DNA from: Nocardia farcinica
Lineage (GTDB): Bacteria > Actinomycetota > Actinomycetes > Mycobacteriales > Mycobacteriaceae
Assembly (NCBI RefSeq): GCF_001182745.1
Contig: NZ_LN868938.1
Coordinates: 806,001 to 870,000 of the forward strand
DNA: 64,000 bases
Reading direction: 5' to 3'
The notes beneath the pieces are model-generated. The model was not told the DNA's origin. It did not search any database and saw only the letters and a list, made by a program, of their open reading frames with translations. A program made the position numbers and the translations under genes. Shown here one piece after another: positions 59,854-64,000 of the stretch (position 1 is its first letter; each line of letters opens with the position of its first letter).

Positions 59854-61469
59854 ATGACGGCGGACCGGTTGATCGCTGGACGGTATCGGCTGGCCGAGCG
59901 GATCGGCACCGGCGCGATGGGCGTGGTGTGGCGCGCCACCGACGAGCGATTGCAGCGGGTGGTCGCGGTCAAGCAGTTGTTGCTGGCGCCGGGTCTCACC
60001 CGGGAGCAGGCGCAGGATGCGAAGCAACGTGCCATGCGCGAGGGCCGCATCGCCGCCCGGCTGCACCATCCGCACGCCATCACCGTCTTCGATGTGGCCG
60101 AGGAGGACGGCCAGCCGTGGCTGGTGATGGAGTACATGCCCGCGCCGAGTCTGGCCGCCGAGATCGCGGGCGGGCGCACGTTGCCGCCGCATCAGGTGGC
60201 CGACATCGGCGCGCAGGCCGCCGCCGCGTTGGCCGCCGCGCATGCCGCCGGGATCATGCACCGGGACGTGAAGCCGGCGAACCTGCTGGTCGGCAACGGC
60301 ACCGTGAAGATCACCGATTTCGGTATCTCGCGGGCGGTCGGCGACGTCACGGTGACGGCGACCGGCTTTCTCGCCGGTACCCCCGCCTACCTCGCGCCCG
60401 AGGTGGCACGGGGGGAGGATCCCTCGCCCGCGTCGGACGTCTTCGCGCTCGGCGCGACGCTGTACGCGGCCGTGGAGGGCGCGCCCCCGTTCGGTGAGGG
60501 AGACAACCCGCTGGCCGTCCTGCACGCGGTGGCCCGCGGCGAGATACCGCCGCCCCGCCGGGCCGGACCGCTTGCGCCGGTGCTGATGCGGCTGCTCGCG
60601 GCCGATCCGGCGGCCCGGCCCAGCATGCCGGAGGCCGCCCGCGCGCTGGCCGATGTGGCCGCCGGGCGTACCCCGGCACTGGCGGCGGCGCCCGCCGCGA
60701 CCAGGGTGATGCCGACCCCGGGGGCGGACTCGACCGCGGTGTTCGGTTCCGGCTCCGCCGCGACCGGGTCGTCCGGGGTGGGTTGGTCCGGTGCGGGCGC
60801 GCGTCCCGCACCGGCACCCGGGTCCGGTCCGCGTCGCGGGCCGGCCGCACATCCCGGCCCGGTGTCCGCCGCGCCCGGGACCGCCCCGGCTCCGGCGCGT
60901 CCCGCCGAGGCGGGCGGCGCGCGCCGTCCCACCCTGCTGCTGGTCGCCATCGCCGCGGTGGCCGTGCTCGCCCTCGCCGGGCTGCTGCTGGCCACCCGCG
61001 ACCGGGACGGCGCCGACGACACCGCCGCCCCACCGGTCGCGACCCCGTCTGCCGCCCCGAACCCGGCCCCGGCGGCGGCGCACCCCAGCCCGAGCCCCCG
61101 GCACCGTCCACGACGACGACGACCACGACCGCTACGACCACGGCGCCGACCACGACGACGACGCCGCCACCGGCGGACGCGGCGAGCTTCGCCCGCACCT
61201 ACTACGGGATGCTCCCCGGCGACATCGCCGGCGCCTGGTCCCAGCTCACCCCCGCCTATCAGGCCCAGACCGGCGGATTCGGGGCCTACTCCAGGTTCTG
61301 GTCCTCGATCCGGTCGGTCCGCGTCGACGCGGTCACGCCCACCGGGCCCGACACCGCCACCGTCGCCCTGACCTACACCACGGCCGACGGCACCGTCACC
61401 AGCGAAAACCGCTGGATCCGGGTGAGCACCGACGACGGCCGCACCCGCATCGCCGGCTCGGGCCTGTAA
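59854..61469 (+). pseudogene. Membrane Ser/Thr protein kinase, frameshifted in the linker
   Basis: Pkn-type kinase. Kinase domain: ATP loop IGTGAMGVVW (about residues 17-26), VAVK (Lys40), HRDVKPANLL (Asp138), DFGIS (Asp155), GTPAYLAPE. A long Ala/Pro/Gly linker, one transmembrane helix (about residues 360-382) and a Pro/Thr-rich stalk follow. At 61083-61086 the frame must change by one base: restoring a C in the run CCCC gives HPQPEPPAPSTTT and then an intact extracellular domain (SFARTYYGMLPGDIAGAWSQLTPAY...IAGSGL). In the uncorrected frame the tail is Pro/Arg-rich until 61371. Either a pseudogene, a naturally truncated kinase, or a sequencing error. ATG 59854 follows AAGGGG. Confidence 0.82.
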
Positions 61470-61611
61470 GCGGCGAACCCGGATCGTCCGGCGGGGTGCG
61501 CGGGTATCGTCGGGATGGCAGCACGACCATCCGCCGGTCGACGGCGGGGCGGGGGCGCGGCGAACCCGCGGCAGTGGACGAGAGCTCGACGGCACCAGGC
61601 TTGGAGGGCAG

Positions 61612-62724
61612 ATGTTGCACACCGATATTCCGACGCGCGGCGAAATCCAGCGGCTGGTCGCGGAGACCACCCCGTGGAGCGTGACGCTCTACACCCCGAC
61701 GGAGATCGACACCGCGGCACCCGATGCCAACCGGATCGCCTTCTCGAACCAGGCGCGGGCGGCGCTGGACCGGGTCGAGGACCGCGCGGCCCGCGCGGCT
61801 CTGGCGGAGGAGTTCGACGACCTGATCGACGACGACGAGTTCTGGCGGTGGCAATCCACGTCGCTGGTGGTCCTCGGCACCCCGGACCGGGTGCGCACCT
61901 ACCGGGTGCCCAACCGGCTGTCCGCCGGCGTGTTCGTCGGGGACCGCTTTCACATCAAGCCACTGCTGCGTGCCACCACCTTCCCGCAGACGGCCTTCGT
62001 GCTGGCTCTCGCCGAAGGTTCGGTGCGGCTGGTGGAGGTGAGCGGTGACGGCGGCGCCGCGGAGGTGCGGGTGCCCGAGTTGCCCGAGAGCGCGGCGGAC
62101 CACGCGGGCAAGAGCTCGCTCAGCGGCCGCGCGCCGAAGCGCCGCATCCAGGGCACCGAGGGCCGCAAGCTGCGCGTGCGGCAGTACGCCAGGGCCATCG
62201 ATCGCGCGCTGCGGGATGTGCTGGCCGGTCGCGGCGTGCCGTTGATCCTGGCCGCCACCGAGCCGATCGATTCGCTGTACCGCTCGGTCAACAGCTATCC
62301 GGAGTTGCTGGACGAGTCGATGCCGGGCAACCCCGAACAGCTCACCGATGCCGAACTCGGCGCCCGGGCGCGCGAGCTGCTCGACAAGTACTACGCCGAC
62401 CAGCTCACCGCCGTGCGGGAACTGTTCGATCAGCGGGTCGGCGAGGGCCGTGCCGCCACCGATCTGGCCGACATCGCGCGCGCCGCCACCTTCGGCATGG
62501 TGGACACGCTGCTGGTCGACATCGACGCGACCGTGCCCGGCTCGATCTCCGCCGGCGGCGAGCTCACCGTCGGTGACGCGTCCGCCGACGGCGCGCCCGG
62601 CGTCGTGGACGAGATCTGCCGCCGCGTCATCCAGGCCGACGGCCGGGTGCTGGCCGTCCGATCCGACGACATGCCCGGCGGCGGCGCCGCCGCAGCCATC
62701 CTGCGCTACGCCCCGACGACCTGA
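61612..62724 (+). CDS. baeRF-family (Balon-like) protein
   Basis: A 370-aa protein of the bacterial archaeo-eukaryotic release factor-like (baeRF) superfamily, possibly of the baeRF3/ribosome-hibernation type related to Balon; I am unsure of the subfamily. Segments EIQRLVAETTPWSVTLYTPT, RQYARAIDRALRDVLAGRGVPLILAATEPIDSLYRSVNSYPELL and the C-terminal VDEICRRVIQADGRVLAVRSDDMPGGGAAAAILRY fit. The GGQ motif of true release factors is not seen. Start at the ATG at 61612. Relatives include stress-induced ribosome-associated proteins. Confidence 0.75.
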   Translation: MLHTDIPTRGEIQRLVAETTPWSVTLYTPTEIDTAAPDANRIAFSNQARAALDRVEDRAARAALAEEFDDLIDDDEFWRWQSTSLVVLGTPDRVRTYRVPNRLSAGVFVGDRFHIKPLLRATTFPQTAFVLALAEGSVRLVEVSGDGGAAEVRVPELPESAADHAGKSSLSGRAPKRRIQGTEGRKLRVRQYARAIDRALRDVLAGRGVPLILAATEPIDSLYRSVNSYPELLDESMPGNPEQLTDAELGARARELLDKYYADQLTAVRELFDQRVGEGRAATDLADIARAATFGMVDTLLVDIDATVPGSISAGGELTVGDASADGAPGVVDEICRRVIQADGRVLAVRSDDMPGGGAAAAILRYAPTT

Positions 62725-62869
62725 CATCCCGCATCCCGGCCCGGTCGAACCGCGACACCGGAAGCGCGGCAGCCCCACAGCCGCCCTGGAGCAAGGGCGC
62801 TGCCAACCCTGTGTGGCGCGCCTGCGCCGGTACGCCGACACCGGCGGACGCGCCGTGTGACGGCCGACA

Positions 62870-62889
62870 CCGCCGCGCCGGCGCGGCGG
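62870..62889. terminator. 20-bp palindrome between baeRF and HAD genes
   Basis: CCGCCGCGCCGGCGCGGCGG is a perfect palindrome that can form a very stable GC hairpin, 145 bp after the baeRF stop and about 70 bp before the HAD start. It is followed by no T run, so its role as a terminator is tentative. Confidence 0.45.
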
Positions 62890-62958
62890 CTTCGGCGCGG
62901 CGGCGGTCGATAGGGTGGGGGCGCCGGGGTGGTCCCGGAAACGAGGGAGAGGCGACGG

Positions 62959-63630
62959 ATGACGGGGCGACTCGCCGCGGTCCTGTGGGATATGGACGGG
63001 ACGCTGCTGGATTCGGAGAAGCTGTGGGACATCGCGGTGCGCGAGCTCGCGGTGGAGCTGGGTACCGAGATGACCGACGAGGTGCGGCACGCGCTGGTCG
63101 GGGCGTCGGGACCGAACGCGCTGCGCATCCTGTTCGACGGGCTGGGGGTGGATCCGACGACCGAGGCGTTGCGCGAGGCCGCCGACTTTCTCGAGCGCCG
63201 TGTCGGTGACCTGATGACCGGCCCCATCCCGTGGCGGCCCGGCGCGGCGGACGCGCTCGCGCTGGTACGCGCGGCCGGTCTGCCCAGCGCGCTGGTGACC
63301 AACACGATCCGCTCGCTCACCGAGTTCGGCCTCGACACCCTCGGCCGCCACCACTTCGACGTCTCGGTCTGCGGTGACGAAGTCGCGGAGGGCAAGCCCG
63401 CCCCCGATCCCTACCTGCGGGCCGCCGAACTACTCGGCGTCGACCCGCGACACTGTGTGGCCGTGGAGGATTCGCCCACCGGCGCCCGTGCCGCCACCGC
63501 CGCGGGGTGCGCCGTCATCGTGGTGCCCTGTGAGGTGCCCGTGCCCGACGGTCCCGGCCGCGTGCTGCGCGAGTCGTTGATCGGGCTCACCGTCGACCAC
63601 CTGCACCAGGCACTGCGCCGCGTGGCGTGA
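62959..63630 (+). CDS. HAD-superfamily phosphatase (beta-phosphoglucomutase-like)
   Basis: HAD hydrolase of 223 aa. The nucleophile motif DMDGTLLDSE has Asp11 and Asp13; motif II is VTNTIRS; motif III/IV are EGKPAPDPYL (Lys) and VEDSPTGARAATAAG (Asp). A helical cap follows the first motif, so it is a C1-cap enzyme acting on small phosphorylated metabolites. I chose the ATG at 62959, preceded by GGGAGAGG, over the frame start at 62929. Confidence 0.93.
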   Translation: MTGRLAAVLWDMDGTLLDSEKLWDIAVRELAVELGTEMTDEVRHALVGASGPNALRILFDGLGVDPTTEALREAADFLERRVGDLMTGPIPWRPGAADALALVRAAGLPSALVTNTIRSLTEFGLDTLGRHHFDVSVCGDEVAEGKPAPDPYLRAAELLGVDPRHCVAVEDSPTGARAATAAGCAVIVVPCEVPVPDGPGRVLRESLIGLTVDHLHQALRRVA

Positions 63631-63697
63631 CCACGTCCAATTCCAGGCGGAAATTACTGTGCGGCAACACAACTGAGCCGTTGTCGCTGTGATCGTC

Positions 63698-63741
63698 TTC
63701 ACCGGTGATCTTCGGTGAATCCCGGGCGTGTCCGACACGCC
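63698..63741. promoter_or_regulatory. Two inverted repeats upstream of the last gene
   Basis: TTCACCG at 63698-63704 and CGGTGAA at 63713-63719 are exact inverted repeats with an 8-bp gap. GGCGTGTC-C-GACACGCC at 63725-63741 is a perfect 17-bp palindrome, 19 bp before the ATG at 63760. The second uses the same half-sequence as the palindromes at 43644-43669. Candidate operators or hairpin. Confidence 0.5.
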
Positions 63742-63759
63742 GTGCCCCAGAATGACGCC

Positions 63760-64000
63760 ATGACAGCCACCGGCGTGTTGGACGAAATCGTCGACACCGC
63801 ACGGTATCCGCTGGGGATGCCGGGCGGCAGGCAATGGGAGGAGGCGGTGGCGACCGCGCGCGCCGAACTGGCCGCGGACGGGTGCACGGTGCTGCGGGAG
63901 TTCATCCGCCCGGAACTGGTCGAGACCCTGCGCGCCCAGGGTGCGGCGATGGCCCCGCACGCCTACTACCGCACCGAGCGGGTCAACGCCTACAACATCC
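63760..64000 (+). CDS. HalD/BesD-like Fe(II)/2OG oxygenase (3' partial)
   Basis: First 80 codons of a gene running off the window. The protein starts MTATGVLDEIVDTARYPLGMPGGRQWEEAVATARAELAADGCTVLREFIRPELVETLRAQ... and AYYRTERVNAYNI, which resembles the N-terminus of HalD/BesD-type 2-oxoglutarate enzymes: the pattern elements are DxxRYPL, a Leu-Ala-x-Asp-Gly-Cys helix, FIRPE and the R-x-N-x-Y block. Members hydroxylate or chlorinate free amino acids; halogenases lack the Asp/Glu of the iron triad, and that region lies outside. Start at ATG 63760; only a weak ribosome-binding site is seen. Confidence 0.5.
   Translation, partial: MTATGVLDEIVDTARYPLGMPGGRQWEEAVATARAELAADGCTVLREFIRPELVETLRAQGAAMAPHAYYRTERVNAYNI

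Noticed and set aside
55870..61104. Very long open frame on the minus strand opposite metH
   Set aside because: It is a shadow of metH and neighbouring plus-strand genes: high GC at third positions leaves antisense frames open. Its His/Gly/Arg-rich composition is not that of a protein family.

Overview
The window is very GC-rich (about 70 percent), densely packed and strongly biased to G/C at third codon positions. An antigen-85-like secreted esterase, mycofactocin-type genes (mftE, mftD), a DUF3556 membrane protein, a PAC2 protein beside metH, and several transcriptional regulators point to a mycolic-acid actinomycete, most likely Nocardia or a close relative. This is inference; no rRNA or other marker gene is present.

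Layout. 1-3359: osmoprotectant (glycine betaine/choline type) ABC transporter, cut at the left edge. 3360-9545: oxidation cluster with two StyA-like flavin monooxygenases, one flavin reductase, an EthD-like protein, an SDR, and AraC and IclR regulators. 9549-19166: housekeeping and accessory genes (mycolyltransferase-like esterase, two TetR-controlled pairs, Nudix, DUF1801, enoyl-CoA hydratase, secreted DUF3089 hydrolase, DinB/WYL pair, MsrA), ending in three 77-bp tandem repeats. 19551-23271: two overlapping AraC-type regulators, then two overlapping alpha/beta-hydrolases, the first frameshifted. 23389-29589: acyl-CoA synthetase, DUF3556 membrane protein and phytoene-desaturase-like oxidoreductase, opposite a PucR-type regulator. 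29596-34193: stressosome operon (RsbR, RsbS, RsbT, RsbX-like, RsbU-like fusion). 34318-36873: mycofactocin-type genes mftR, mftE and mftD without mftA, B, C or F. 36898-39295: MarR regulator and class I fumarase. 39730-43215: proteins of unknown role and a two-kinase cassette. 43216-43823: non-coding stretch with a cluster of DnaA-box-like sequences. 43833-45649: VanY-like peptidase and an MHS transporter. 45678-52757: a Wadjet-type (JetA, JetB, JetC) SMC defence operon with no JetD in view. 52897-54734: HTH-TPR regulator and a resolvase-like protein without the catalytic serine. 54989-63630: PAC2 protein, metH, frameshifted Ser/Thr kinase, baeRF protein, HAD phosphatase. 63760 to the end: start of a gene resembling HalD/BesD oxygenases.

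The points most worth following are the JetD-less Wadjet operon, the reduced mycofactocin locus, the double-StyA cluster with its 20-bp palindrome, the DnaA-box cluster away from any dnaA gene, and the PucR-linked acyl-CoA synthetase/DUF3556/oxidoreductase operon. Two genes are broken by what looks like loss of a single C in a short C run, which may be a sequencing artefact. All calls were made by reading the sequence and recalling protein families; no database search was run.
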